A DNA stretch of 40,092 nt from Betaproteobacteria bacterium (GTDB taxonomy: Bacteria; Pseudomonadota; Gammaproteobacteria; Burkholderiales; SHXO01), in the NCBI GenBank assembly GCA_009693245.1, contig SHXO01000007.1, positions 15,001 through 55,092 on the forward strand, read 5' to 3'. The translations under genes and the position numbers were made by a program. Position 1 is the first letter of the stretch, and every line of letters begins with the position of its first letter. The notes under the pieces are model-generated. The model made no database searches and was not told where the DNA came from. It worked only from the letters and a program-made list of their open reading frames with translations. Shown here one piece after another: positions 1-11,526 of the stretch.

Positions 1-318
1 GGGCTGGCGGTACGCAATGATCGCCAGGGTTTCAAGGACCGCGCGTGAGTACTTGGGCGACTTCTCCGAGCACATCCGATCAAGGTATCGTTGTAGATCG
101 CTTCGGGTTTGAAACCGCCAGCCTCCGGCCAAGGACACCAACTCGATGCCTCTACCAGACCAATCGGCGCGCAGATCGTCCAAAAGCCGCCGCAGAAGAT
201 CATGGTCAACTTCGCTGTCGAACAACCTAGCCAGATCGTCAACCGTGACCGGCCCCGCACTGGCCAGTATGGCCGCTTCCAGAATGTTCTTAATGCTCTG
301 TAAATCAATCTGTTCCAT
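1..318 (-). CDS. scpB: Segregation and condensation protein ScpB, N-terminal part (runs off the left edge)
   Basis: Reading leftward from an ATG at 318 gives 106 open codons with no stop before the edge, beginning MEQIDLQSIKNILEAAILAS. This is the winged-helix N-terminus of ScpB, the kleisin-associated subunit of the SMC-ScpA-ScpB condensin-like complex that compacts and segregates the chromosome. The recognisable ScpB stretch RAVLETLAIIAYRQP lies at the edge. The start overlaps the 3' end of scpA by 14 bases, the usual scpA-scpB arrangement, so translational coupling is likely. The C-terminal half lies outside the window. Identity rests on family resemblance plus the neighbour. Confidence 0.9.
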   Translation of the reverse strand, partial: MEQIDLQSIKNILEAAILASAGPVTVDDLARLFDSEVDHDLLRRLLDDLRADWSGRGIELVSLAGGWRFQTRSDLQRYLDRMCSEKSPKYSRAVLETLAIIAYRQP

Positions 319-1111
319 CGCTCAACTTGACGTAGATAGGGGAAAAAACCGACCGTTGCACCACTTTCACTAAACCCTCCCTGGCAAGTTCCAGCAAACC
401 CAGTAGGGAAACTACCAGTCCCGGGACTCCTTGCGAGGAATCGAACAAGCTCGAAAACTCCGCAAATCCACCTGTGCGTAGGCGGCGCATGATCTGGCTC
501 ATGGATTCGCGCACGGAGAGTTGCTCGCGTGCTACCAGGTGATGTTTGTTGGCCTTCGCCCTAGCCACCAATGCCAGCCAAGCCATGCGCAAATCCTCGG
601 GATGAACCTCCGGTAATTGCTCCACGACAACCCGCTCGAACCACGCCCGGGCTACCTTGAAGTCCCGCTCCACGACCGGTAGTTCATCCAGCCGGCGTGC
701 CGCCATCTTCATCTGCTCATATTCCAGTAGCCGCCGTACCAATTCCGCCCGCGGATCCTCCTCATCCACGGGCTTTTCCGGTCTGGGCAGCAGCATTCGC
801 GACTTAATTTCGATGAGAAGCGCCGCCATTAGCAGGTACTCCGCCGCCAACTCCAACTGGTGGGATCGCATGACCTCGACATAGGCCAGATACTGCCGGG
901 TTAAATCCGCCATGGAGATATCGAGAACATTCAGATTTTGCTGCCGGATCAGATATAAGAGTAGGTCCAGCGGGCCTTCAAAGGCCTCCAGGATGATGGC
1001 AAGGGCCTCGGGAGGAATGTAGAGGTCCTTGGGTAACTCAGCCATGGGCTCGCCATAGAGACGCGCTACCGGATGCAAACGCTCAACCGGGATTTCGGCA
1101 ACTACCCGCAA
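305..1111 (-). CDS. scpA: Segregation and condensation protein ScpA (kleisin)
   Basis: A 268-residue protein with the diagnostic ScpA core LEAFEGPLDLLLYLIRQQ around residues 42-59. A long helical middle and a C-terminal winged helix (about 195-265) follow. ScpA is the kleisin that bridges the SMC heads and recruits ScpB for chromosome condensation. The longest frame begins with TTG at 1111, with a GAGG-type ribosome site about 10 bases upstream. An internal ATG at 1045 is an alternative, but many betaproteobacterial ScpA proteins carry a similar N-terminal extension before the LPxDLYIPPEAL stretch. scpB follows with a 14-base overlap. The upstream 217 bases, shared divergently with cheV, must hold its promoter; I did not recognise a clear sigma-70 site there. 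Confidence 0.92.
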   Translation of the reverse strand: MRVVAEIPVERLHPVARLYGEPMAELPKDLYIPPEALAIILEAFEGPLDLLLYLIRQQNLNVLDISMADLTRQYLAYVEVMRSHQLELAAEYLLMAALLIEIKSRMLLPRPEKPVDEEDPRAELVRRLLEYEQMKMAARRLDELPVVERDFKVARAWFERVVVEQLPEVHPEDLRMAWLALVARAKANKHHLVAREQLSVRESMSQIMRRLRTGGFAEFSSLFDSSQGVPGLVVSLLGLLELAREGLVKVVQRSVFSPIYVKLSDGTD

Positions 1112-1210
1112 ATGTCCCCCACCTCGTACGCTAGCCTACTCATGGACTTGGCTTCAACATCGCTTAAGAGCCGTGATTATCCGTCAATCCAGGAAGGCCA
1201 CCCCTGCGGT

Positions 1211-1237
1211 TAAAGAAGCCACATGCGATGCCGTTAT
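1211..1237 (+). promoter_or_regulatory. Candidate sigma-28 (FliA) promoter for the chemotaxis genes
   Basis: TAAAGAAG (1211-1218), an 11-base spacer, then GCCGTTAT (1230-1237). The enterobacterial flagellar sigma factor consensus is TAAAGTTT-N11-GCCGATAA. The site has 5 of 8 and 6 of 8 matches with the exact spacer length. It lies about 90 bases before the cheV start and points at the chemotaxis genes, which are typical late flagellar-class targets. Seen by eye only. Confidence 0.5.
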
Positions 1238-1328
1238 CTCGCCCCAACCGGTATCGCCACGCACGTGCTCATCGAAGACCGAATAGCTATCGCGACTACC
1301 CACCCAGAGCCCGCAGACAGATTTCGCA

Positions 1329-2270
1329 ATGGACACTATCGAAAACAACAATCCTCTCGATGCTATCGATGCCAGAACCAAGCTGGCCGGGTCCAATAAG
1401 CTCGAAATCCTGCTTTTTTCGCTAGGTACCGAAGAGATATTCGGAATCAATGTTTTCAAGGTGAGGGAAGTCACGAAAACACCTCAGGTAACCCAAACAC
1501 CCAACATGCCGCCGGGCATCCAAGGCGTGATTTCACTGCGGGGACACATCATCCCAGTCATCAGCCTTGCGAGTTTTTTCAAACTCACCGGCCGCCACAA
1601 TGCCTCCGAAGACACGATGCTCGTCACCTAGTACAGTCGGCGCACGCAAGGTTTCCTCGTGCACGATGTTGACCGTATCGTGCGCGTGGATTGGGATCAA
1701 GTGAAATCCGCCGATGGCATCCTCTCCGGCCACGAGCAAATGGTCACGGCCATTACCGAGCTGCCCAGCGGGAGGCTCGTGTCCATCGTCGACGTCGAGC
1801 AGATTCTGGTGGATGCCTTTGGCGAGGCCGCGATCCCGAAGCTTGCACCAGTGGAGCAATCGCGGGACCGGACGGTGTTCTTCGTGGATGACTCTGCCGT
1901 CGCACGGCGCGAAATCTCATCCGTGCTCGACCAGCTTGGCGTGAAGTACCACCAAGCCAACAATGGCAAGGAAGCCTGGGAAAGACTACAGGGCATGGCG
2001 CAGCGTGCGACACAAGATAACCAACCCTTGCAATTGCAACTGAACGTCATACTGGTGGATGCCGAAATTCCGGAAATGGACGGCTATGTACTCACTCAGA
2101 ACGTCAAGGCCGACCGCCGTTTCGAAGGAATTCCCGTGGTGATGCACTCCTCGCTTTCATCCGAGGCAAACCGCGGCATGGGCAAGAAGGTAGGCGTGGA
2201 TGCCTACGTCGCCAAGTTCGATGCGGCCATGCTGGGCGATACGCTCAGGCCCTTGCTGCAAATGCATTGA
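1329..2270 (+). pseudogene. cheV: Chemotaxis coupling protein CheV (CheW domain + receiver), interrupted by one in-frame TAG
   Basis: One reading frame carries a complete CheV apart from a TAG at 1629-1631 (codon 101). Before it lies MDTIENNNPLDAIDARTKLA and the first half of a CheW-like domain. After it the same frame continues with YSRRTQGFLVHDVDRI, the rest of the CheW domain, and a receiver domain (about codons 180-305) with the DD pair and the phospho-acceptor Asp in VDAEIPEMDG (about codon 244). CheV proteins usually read (V/I)TEY at the TAG site, so a single GAG-to-TAG change explains it. CheV couples receptors to CheA and adapts through phosphorylation. The frame is otherwise intact over 313 codons, so the lesion is recent, an assembly error, or read through. 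A GTG at 1659 could restart translation but would lack half the CheW fold. cheY follows 58 bases later. Confidence 0.88.
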
Positions 2271-2328
2271 CCGCTTCCATGAATCACCCCCCCTCGCAAC
2301 ATATTGAATGACGTAAGGCGCATGACCC

Positions 2329-2733
2329 ATGACTAAAGGTGATCTCAAGTTTCTTGTCGTAGATGATTTCTCGACCATGCGCCGCATTGTGCGCAATCTT
2401 CTCAAGGAGGTTGGAATTACCAATGTGGAGGAAGCCGAGGATGGCGTGGCCGCGCTTGCACTGCTGCGCGCGGGCAAGTTCGACTTCGTGGTAAGCGATT
2501 GGAACATGCCCAATATGACGGGGATTCAGTTACTAAGGGAAATCCGGGCGGACGCAACGCTCAAGCATCTACCCGTATTGATGGTCACCGCGGAAGCGAA
2601 GAAAGAAAACATCGTCGAAGCCGCCAAAGCCGGTGCGAACGGTTATGTCGTAAAGCCTTTCACTGCGGCGACGTTAGATGAAAAGCTCCAAAAAATCTTT
2701 CAACAAATGCAGAAATCCGGAACTCTACAATGA
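2329..2733 (+). CDS. cheY: Chemotaxis response regulator CheY
   Basis: A 134-residue single-domain receiver. All signature positions fall at the E. coli CheY numbering: acidic pair D12-D13, phospho-acceptor D57 (VVSDWNMPN), T87 (VTAEA) and K109 (VVKPF). Phosphorylated by CheA, CheY binds the flagellar switch FliM and changes the rotation direction; CheZ dephosphorylates it. The ATG at 2329 has AAGG about 10 bases upstream. The 3' end overlaps cheZ by four bases (ATGA), so the two are translationally coupled. There is no output domain, so a motor-binding role is the natural reading. Confidence 0.96.
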   Translation: MTKGDLKFLVVDDFSTMRRIVRNLLKEVGITNVEEAEDGVAALALLRAGKFDFVVSDWNMPNMTGIQLLREIRADATLKHLPVLMVTAEAKKENIVEAAKAGANGYVVKPFTAATLDEKLQKIFQQMQKSGTLQ

Positions 2734-3476
2734 CTCTCGCCATCGCCACCGCTTCGTCCTCCTCGCCGTCTTCAACTACCGATTCTCCCGATCTTGAAGC
2801 TTTGTTAGACAGCATAGTTTCGGCCCAGCAAATGCCCGAACCCGCGGCCGCCACCGCACCCGTATCTGGCGGCACGTATATGGTGTCTCAAGTGGGACAT
2901 TTAACGCGAAAACTCTACGACACCTTGCGAGAGCTGGGCGCGGACCAAGCATTGGAGAAAGCGAGCGCCTCCATTTCAGATACCTGCGAGCGCCTTTCCT
3001 ACGTGGCCAATTTGACCGACCAGGCAGCGCACCGGGCGCTGGCGGCCATCGAAACCGCCAAACCCATTCAAGACAATCTAGGGCGCGCGGCCAGCGAACT
3101 GCACGCGAATTGGGAGCGTTTCTTCAAACAGGAGTTAAGCGCCGGTCAGTTCAAAACGCTGGTGGAAAACACACGCTCTTATCTGGCTGGAGTTCCGGCC
3201 CAAGTCGGCGCCACCCAACAGCAACTCACCGAGATCATGATGGCACAAGATTTTCAGGATCTCACCGGCCAGGTGATCAAGCGCGTAACCACCGCGGCGC
3301 AGGACATGCAAAAACAACTGCTGCAATTATTGGTAGCCAATGTCCCAGCCGATAAACGCGAAGCAGCCGAAGCGAGCGGTCTTCTCAATGGCCCGGTCAT
3401 CAACGCCAGGGGCCGCACAGACATAGTCACCAGCCAAGCGCAGGTCGATGATCTGCTGCAAAGCCTCGGCTTCTAA
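2730..3476 (+). CDS. cheZ: Chemotaxis protein CheZ, CheY-P phosphatase
   Basis: A 248-residue, mostly helical protein. The catalytic block [16 protein letters not shown] contains the Asp/Gln pair equivalent to D143 and Q147 of E. coli CheZ, where Gln positions the attacking water on CheY-P. The C-terminal tail [13 protein letters not shown] is the CheY-binding helix, nearly identical to the enterobacterial one. A Ser/Thr/Pro-rich N-terminal 20 residues looks unstructured. It overlaps cheY by ATGA and is followed 18 bases later by cheA. Presence of CheZ supports a flagellar rather than an alternative-function chemosensory pathway. Confidence 0.95.
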   Translation: MTLAIATASSSSPSSTTDSPDLEALLDSIVSAQQMPEPAAATAPVSGGTYMVSQVGHLTRKLYDTLRELGADQALEKASASISDTCERLSYVANLTDQAAHRALAAIETAKPIQDNLGRAASELHANWERFFKQELSAGQFKTLVENTRSYLAGVPAQVGATQQQLTEIMMAQDFQDLTGQVIKRVTTAAQDMQKQLLQLLVANVPADKREAAEASGLLNGPVINARGRTDIVTSQAQVDDLLQSLGF

Positions 3477-3494
3477 GAAAAAAGGATTGGCGCG

Positions 3495-5396
3495 ATGAGT
3501 CACTTTCAAGGCATGGAGGAGTTGCTTAAAGACTTCCTGACAGAGGCAGGCGAGCTCCTGTCCGATGTGGACAGCAAACTCATGGAGTTGGAGCAACGTC
3601 CCAATGACAAGGAGCTGTTGAACACCATTTTTCGCGGATTCCATACGATAAAGGGGGGCGCCGGATTTCTCAACGTCACGGATCTGGTGAACCTGTGCCA
3701 TTTGACGGAAAACCTCTTCGACAAGCTACGCAACTCCGAGCTTTTGCTCAATGCCGAATTGATGGATGTCATCATGTCCGCAACGGGCTGCGTCAGCGAC
3801 ATGTTCGGTCCGCTGCGCTCCAGCCAGTTACCGGCCCCAGCGGATCCTGGCTTGATCGCCGCCATGAAGGCAGCGCTCGAAGGAAAAACCGCCGCACCTC
3901 AACCTGCACCCGCCGCACAACCCGCCCCGCCCGTGGCGGCCGAGACACCCAAGGCAAGCACTCAGGATGCAGCGGGAGTCGACTGGCAGCACTGGCAAAA
4001 CACCATCCTCGGCCAACCGAGTCCGGCTACGGCCCCTGCCGCACCCATTGCTCCCGAAAATGCCGGCGCCCCTGCGGCAGCGGCGGAAGCAGCCGCCCCG
4101 GCGCGCTCGCCTGGGCGAAGAGCGACGGACCAGCCCGACAGAGATGGCGCCCGTACAGAGCTCCGGGAGAATGACAAGGTCGCCGTGGCGGCGGCGGAAT
4201 CCACCATACGCGTGGGCACCGTGCGCTTGGATCAAGTACTCAATCTCTCTGGCGAGATTGGATTGGCGAAAAACAGGCTAAATTGCTTGCGCACGGATTT
4301 GCTACAAGGCAAGCGAGATCCGGAAACTCTGCGTGAACTGGACCTCGCCGTGAGCCGTCTGGATTTACTGGTGAGCGATCTGCAAAACGCCGTGATGAAG
4401 ACGCGTATGCAACCCATCTGGCGCTTGTTCCAGAAGTATCCCAGGATGGCGCGGGATCTTTCTCGCCAGCTCGGAAAGAACATCGAAGTGGCGCTGAAGG
4501 GCGAGGAAACGGAACTCGACAAAACCATGATCGAGGACCTCGGCGACCCACTCATCCATCTCGTGCGAAATGCCGTGGACCATGGCATCGAATCGCCCGC
4601 GGACCGGGTAGCCCAAGGCAAACCGGAGAAATCCATCTTGCGCCTGAAGGCCCAGCAAATCGGCGACAGCATCATCATCGAGATCAGTGACGACGGACGC
4701 GGCATGCGCCCGGATATCATCCGCAAGAAAGCGGTGGAGAAAGGCTGTATCACCGCGGACGCCGCGGCCAATCTCAACGACGACGAGTCGCTAAAACTGA
4801 TCTTGCTACCGGGATTCTCCACCAAGGACACGGTAAGTGACGTCTCCGGCCGGGGCGTGGGGATGGCCGTGGTGAAGACCAAAATTCAAAAACTCAATGG
4901 CAGAATCGAAATCAAGTCCGTCATCGGCCAAGGCTCCACCTTCACTATCTACCTACCCCTCACTCTTGCCATCTTGCCGGTGCTGGTCGTGCGTTGCGGG
5001 GAACGGCCCTTCGCCGTCCCCCTGGCCTTGGTACGAGAGATCATTCCGATCCATTCAGAAGAGGTGCAGGCCATATCGGGCAAGGCAACCATGGTGATTC
5101 GCGACGAAATACTGCCTGTGTTTTCGCTCGCTTCCCTCATCGGATGGCCGCGCACGCAAGCCCCTGCCTATGGAGTGTTGATGCAATCCGCCGTGCGCTC
5201 GTTCATCCTCGCGGTGGATAGCTTTGTCGGCCGGGACGATGTAGTGATCAAACCCTTGGAAGACATCAAGCCAAGAGGCGTGGCGGGCGCCACGCAATCT
5301 GGCGACGGCTCCGTCGTATTGGTGCTCGACATGGAGGAATTATTGCGAGAGATGGCCAGCGAATCACGCGGCGATCTCCTCAAGGCAGCCGCCTAA
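3495..5396 (+). CDS. cheA: Chemotaxis sensor histidine kinase CheA
   Basis: A 633-residue CheA. The HPt domain (about 1-110) has the phosphorylated His at residue 50 in FRGFHTIKGGAGFL. A long Ala/Pro-rich linker (about 125-225) replaces a recognisable P2 CheY-binding domain. The dimerisation helices begin near IRVGTVRLDQVLNLSGEIG (about 235). The ATPase domain has the N box LVRNAVDHGIE, the G1 box DDGRGM, and LLPGFSTKDTVSDVSGRGVG. A CheW-like domain ends the protein (about 495-620). It autophosphorylates in response to receptors and passes phosphate to CheY and CheV. The ATG at 3495 has AAGGA eight bases upstream. The cluster contains no cheW, cheR, cheB or receptor, so these must lie elsewhere. 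Confidence 0.95.
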   Translation: MSHFQGMEELLKDFLTEAGELLSDVDSKLMELEQRPNDKELLNTIFRGFHTIKGGAGFLNVTDLVNLCHLTENLFDKLRNSELLLNAELMDVIMSATGCVSDMFGPLRSSQLPAPADPGLIAAMKAALEGKTAAPQPAPAAQPAPPVAAETPKASTQDAAGVDWQHWQNTILGQPSPATAPAAPIAPENAGAPAAAAEAAAPARSPGRRATDQPDRDGARTELRENDKVAVAAAESTIRVGTVRLDQVLNLSGEIGLAKNRLNCLRTDLLQGKRDPETLRELDLAVSRLDLLVSDLQNAVMKTRMQPIWRLFQKYPRMARDLSRQLGKNIEVALKGEETELDKTMIEDLGDPLIHLVRNAVDHGIESPADRVAQGKPEKSILRLKAQQIGDSIIIEISDDGRGMRPDIIRKKAVEKGCITADAAANLNDDESLKLILLPGFSTKDTVSDVSGRGVGMAVVKTKIQKLNGRIEIKSVIGQGSTFTIYLPLTLAILPVLVVRCGERPFAVPLALVREIIPIHSEEVQAISGKATMVIRDEILPVFSLASLIGWPRTQAPAYGVLMQSAVRSFILAVDSFVGRDDVVIKPLEDIKPRGVAGATQSGDGSVVLVLDMEELLREMASESRGDLLKAAA

Positions 5397-5424
5397 CAGT
5401 TCATCTACATAATCCTCCTTCCGC

Positions 5425-6602
5425 ATGGGCACGTCCGCCTTTCTCGCACGGGAACCCATCCTCGATCACAGGCAAGAACTGGCCGTCTACGATCTGCGGT
5501 GGGCGGGCCAGGATTCTTCCGCCAATGGCATGGATCTTCTGGCGCTGTTGACCGGCCCGGCCGGCAAGAACTGGCTGCTGGGCTCGCGCATCGTGGTGAG
5601 CGATCGAATTCCAGCACCGCTCGCCTCACCCTCTCCGATCCCCAAGGCCGCTTACGTCGTGGAACTCGCCGGTGAAGCTGCCACGATTGCTGCGGTGCAG
5701 GCCGCGCGCGCAGCGGGTTTGGCGTGTTGTATTCGCGCGCCCACTTCGGCACCCGTGCCGCACGAACTCTATCCCAGCCTCGGGTATCTGAGCTTGGACG
5801 TTAGCCGGCTAGGCCCCGCGCTCAAAAAAGTATCCGAATCGTTGCGCAAGCTGCCCGCACAACAAATCGGCCGGCAAATCGCCTTGGAGGAATCCTTCTC
5901 GGCCGCCAAGGATGCCCATCTCGATTTATACCAAGGGTACTGGTTTTTGAATCACGGCACGCAAACCGGAGCGATCATTGGCCCCGCCTATGGGAACCTG
6001 GTGGCCTTGATGCGGCTCGCCCGAGAAAACGCGCCGGTCAGTAAGCTCGAAGATATTTTGAAGCGCGACGCTGCGTTGTCGTTCAAATTACTGCGCTACA
6101 TCAACAGCGCCGGCTTCGGTCTGTCTTGCGAAATTCAGTCCTTGCGCCACGCGGTCACGGTATTGGGTTACCAGAATCTCTACCGTTGGCTCGGCTTTCT
6201 AATGGTGAACGCGGCGCGCAAGAATTCCTCCGACGCGTTGGTCACCACAGCCATCACACGCGGGCGATTGATGGAGTTGTTAGGTAAAGATTTGCTCGAA
6301 GCCGCCGAGCGCGACAATCTATTCATCGTGGGAATGTTCTCCTTGTTGGGCGCGATCTTGCGCGTGCCCATGGAAGAAATCACCAGCCAGATCCCGCTAC
6401 CGGAGTCCATCGGCGATGCCCTCACGGGACGCCAAGGACCCTACGGCCCCTTCCTCCAATTGGCGGAGGCTTGCGAACAATTGCACGATCCAAAAAATAG
6501 GGAGCAAGCCGAACTCCTCGCCATGAGCCTAGATCTCAAACCGGCCTATGTGAATCGCGCCCAGATCGACGCCATCGTCTGGGCGCATGCATTGAGCGCG
6601 GG

Positions 6603-6606
<4 letters not shown>
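5425..6606 (+). CDS. Degenerate EAL-like/HDOD domain signalling protein
   Basis: A 393-residue protein of the YuxH-like class. The N-terminal part (about 1-190) starts [20 protein letters not shown], resembling the first strand of EAL domains, but with YDL where catalytic proteins have YEL(L), and with no recognisable metal-binding set. It is therefore probably not a c-di-GMP phosphodiesterase. The C-terminal part (about 195-390) is an HDOD domain, with [20 protein letters not shown] followed by the helical repeats of this family. HDOD proteins of this type are signalling adaptors, several influencing motility or c-di-GMP responses. It starts 28 bases after cheA, on the same strand, suggesting cotranscription with the chemotaxis genes. 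Its stop overlaps the clpB stop in convergent orientation. Confidence 0.82.
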
Positions 6607-9203
<2,597 letters not shown>

Positions 9204-9248
9204 GATGGCACCCTAATAGTGGATGAGCGTGGATGGGGGTTACCGGTC

Positions 9249-9276
9249 AAATGAGGCCTGGGCGGAAAATTTCAAC
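9249..9276 (-). promoter_or_regulatory. Heat-shock (sigma-32) promoter of clpB
   Basis: On the minus strand, GTTGAAA (9276-9270), a 13-base spacer, then CCTCATTT (9256-9249). The sigma-32 consensus is CTTGAAA-N13/15-CCCCATNT, so each element differs by one base. Transcription would start near 9242, leaving a leader of about 40 bases. Placement directly upstream of clpB, a classical heat-shock gene, makes this a strong call. Confidence 0.8.
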
Positions 9277-9375
9277 ATCCGGGGTTGAAGAGACGGAGGA
9301 ACAATGGCACAGTCGCGTTCCAAGTTCCACTCTACCCTCTATCTACCCTATATCTAATTTCTCATCCCGTCTCCC

Positions 9376-9948
9376 ATGAAACGCTATCTTGTACTGGCGG
9401 GCCTCTTACCCGCATTGATTCACGTCAATACCTTGGCCGGCGAACCCTCGGACTTCACCCTCAAGGCGCGTGGCATCGCCGGGCAACTGGTACAGGAATT
9501 GGGCGCCGGGCTTAAGAAGGAAATGTCCAGTAACGGACCCGCCAGCGCCATATCCGCGTGCAAGAACCTAGCACCCGAGATTGCGGGCCGGCTGTCGCGC
9601 GAACACGGCGCCCGAGTCGCCAGGGTAAGCCTCAAGGTACGCAACCCGCTGCTCGGCCAGGCGGACAGTTGGGAGCAATCGGTACTTGCGAGCTTTGACC
9701 GCGTCGCAAGCGAGAAACCGGAAGCCCTGGAGTACAGCGAAATCGTCACCGAACCGCAGGGCCGGTATTTTCGCTATATGAAGGCCATTCCAGTACAGCC
9801 GTTGTGTTTAAGCTGCCACGGTTCGCCGGAGGCGATTCCGGGCGAGGTCAAGGCCATCCTGGCCAAGGAGTACCCCCATGACCAGGCCACTGGCTACAGC
9901 ACCGGCCAGATTCGGGGCGCGGTTACCATCAAGCAGCGGCTAGACTGA
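9376..9948 (+). CDS. Secreted single-haem DUF3365 (Tll0287-like) protein
   Basis: A 190-residue protein with an N-terminal signal peptide (MKRYLVLAGLLPALIHVNTLAG, cleavage expected after residue 21). The rest matches the DUF3365/Tll0287-like haem domain. The typical stretch AISACKNLAPEIAGRLS lies at 58-74, and a c-type haem motif CLSCH is at 144-148. Haem would be attached covalently in the periplasm. Relatives are proposed to be redox or gas sensors, often fused to kinases; here the domain stands alone, so its partner is unknown. It is flanked by divergent clpB and a convergent gene, with no redox operon around it. The family call is firm, the function is not. Confidence 0.8.
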   Translation: MKRYLVLAGLLPALIHVNTLAGEPSDFTLKARGIAGQLVQELGAGLKKEMSSNGPASAISACKNLAPEIAGRLSREHGARVARVSLKVRNPLLGQADSWEQSVLASFDRVASEKPEALEYSEIVTEPQGRYFRYMKAIPVQPLCLSCHGSPEAIPGEVKAILAKEYPHDQATGYSTGQIRGAVTIKQRLD

Positions 9949-9959
9949 AGCTGGCTGGC

Positions 9960-11468
9960 CTATCCGGCGTGCGCGAGTTCTCTCGCGAAATTCTTGGCGT
10001 GGGGCCGCTCTTCCGGATAGGGATAGAGCGTGCTGCAAGCCACGCTGCGATTGGCGGTTTCGACTAGACGCACATGCTCCCGGCGAAACTCGCGCGCGTG
10101 TTTGAGCCCGCAGGAGTGCGCGATCATGTCGATCTCCTTGTTCATATTCTTGGCGTAATGGGCCACGCGCAAATACTTTTCCTCCACTACCAAGCCGCGC
10201 TGCAACCGCTTGTTGTGCGTGGTGATCCCCGCGGGACAAGCGTTGGTGTGGCAACGCAGCGCTTGAATACAGCCCAGTGCGAACATGAAACCACGGGCCG
10301 TGTTAATGAAATCCGCGCCCACGCATAGCGCCCAAGCAGCCTTGGCGGGCGTGACCAACTGGCCCGATGCCACGACGCGGATGCGTTGCTTGAGACCGGA
10401 TTCCAGCAAGGCGTCCACCACGCGAGGCAGCGCCTCAGAGATGGGTAGACCCATGTGATCGGCCAAGGCTTTAGGCGAAGCACCGCTGCCGCCCTCGCCG
10501 CCGTCGATCACGAGGAAGTCGGGCGCATGGTCCACTCCGCGGCGGTGCACCGCTTCGCAAAGTTGATGCATGAATTGCCATCCGCCGATGGCGGTTTTAA
10601 CGCCCACTGGACGGCCGGTGAGATCGCGCAGGTCGCTCACCTTGTCGAGCAAGTCATCGATATTGGCAATGTCGCGGTGGCGGTTCGGGCTGATGGAATC
10701 CTTATGGGCGGGAATGCCGCGAATGCGCGCGATCTCCTCGTTCACCTTCCCCGCCGGGAGCACGCCGCCCTTGCCAGGTTTCGCACCTTGGGACAGTTTG
10801 ATCTCAAAAGCCGAGACTCTCTCGGCAATGGCGCGCGCACGCGAGCGCGAAAAGGAACCATCCTCCTCGCGCACACCGTACTTGGCGGTGCCAATTTGCA
10901 TGATGACGTCGCAGCCGCCTTCGTTATGGTATGGCGAAAGCCCGCCTTCTCCGGTATCCAGCCAGCAGCGCGCTTCCGCCGCGCCGCGAGAAAGGGCTCG
11001 CACCGCCGGCTCGGAAATGGCGCCGTAACTCATACCGCTGATATTGATCAAGGAGCGCGCCCTAAAAGGCTGCTCGCAGTAGCCCTCGCCGATCACCAGT
11101 GCCGGTGTCTGAACGCTGTCTTCTTCAAGCACCGGAAAAGGCGCATTCACGAATATGAGGGAACCCGGTTGCTTCAAATCGTGGGTCGAACCAAAGCCGA
11201 TGATGCCGCCTTCGTCCTTCGCCAAGCGGTAGACCCAACCCCGGGTGGAGCGGTTGAAGGGAAGCTCGTCGCGGTCCCTCGCGAACATATACTGGCGCAG
11301 ATACTCGCCCAGTTGCTCCAAGAGGTAACGCAGGCGGCCAATGACCGGAAAGTTGCGCAGAACCGTGTGCTTTTTCTGGGTGATGTCCCGCACGAACCAG
11401 TAGAGCAACACCCCGACCACGACCAACCCGAGGATCGTCCCTGCTCCTTGCAACAATACATCGAGCAT
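9960..11468 (-). CDS. Membrane-anchored FMN-binding glutamate-synthase-like protein
   Basis: A 502-residue protein with one N-terminal membrane helix (about 8-26, GTILGLVVVGVLLYWFV) followed by the FMN/Fe-S central domain of glutamate synthase. Conserved stretches include FEIKLSQGAKPGKGG, LVIDGGEGGSGASP, and the three-cysteine cluster in GCIQALRCHTNACPAG (C-x5-C-x4-C), which in GltB binds a 3Fe-4S cluster. The glutaminase domain and the C-terminal GltB domain are absent. These stand-alone proteins (COG0069) are widespread in proteobacteria but their substrate is not established; ammonia-dependent glutamate formation is only a guess. It lies 58 bases downstream of the methyltransferase gene and may be the last gene of that minus-strand unit. 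Confidence 0.85.
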   Translation of the reverse strand: MLDVLLQGAGTILGLVVVGVLLYWFVRDITQKKHTVLRNFPVIGRLRYLLEQLGEYLRQYMFARDRDELPFNRSTRGWVYRLAKDEGGIIGFGSTHDLKQPGSLIFVNAPFPVLEEDSVQTPALVIGEGYCEQPFRARSLINISGMSYGAISEPAVRALSRGAAEARCWLDTGEGGLSPYHNEGGCDVIMQIGTAKYGVREEDGSFSRSRARAIAERVSAFEIKLSQGAKPGKGGVLPAGKVNEEIARIRGIPAHKDSISPNRHRDIANIDDLLDKVSDLRDLTGRPVGVKTAIGGWQFMHQLCEAVHRRGVDHAPDFLVIDGGEGGSGASPKALADHMGLPISEALPRVVDALLESGLKQRIRVVASGQLVTPAKAAWALCVGADFINTARGFMFALGCIQALRCHTNACPAGITTHNKRLQRGLVVEEKYLRVAHYAKNMNKEIDMIAHSCGLKHAREFRREHVRLVETANRSVACSTLYPYPEERPHAKNFARELAHAG

Positions 11469-11526
11469 CGCGCTTTTTCCGCTGTTGTAACCGACAGCGG
11501 AATTAACGGTAATTTCGAGGAGGGCT

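Noticed and set aside
9331-9366. CT-rich quasi-repeat (TCTACCC-like) before the DUF3365 gene as a fourth heptamer array
   Set aside because: The units are too diverged to establish a seven-base period.
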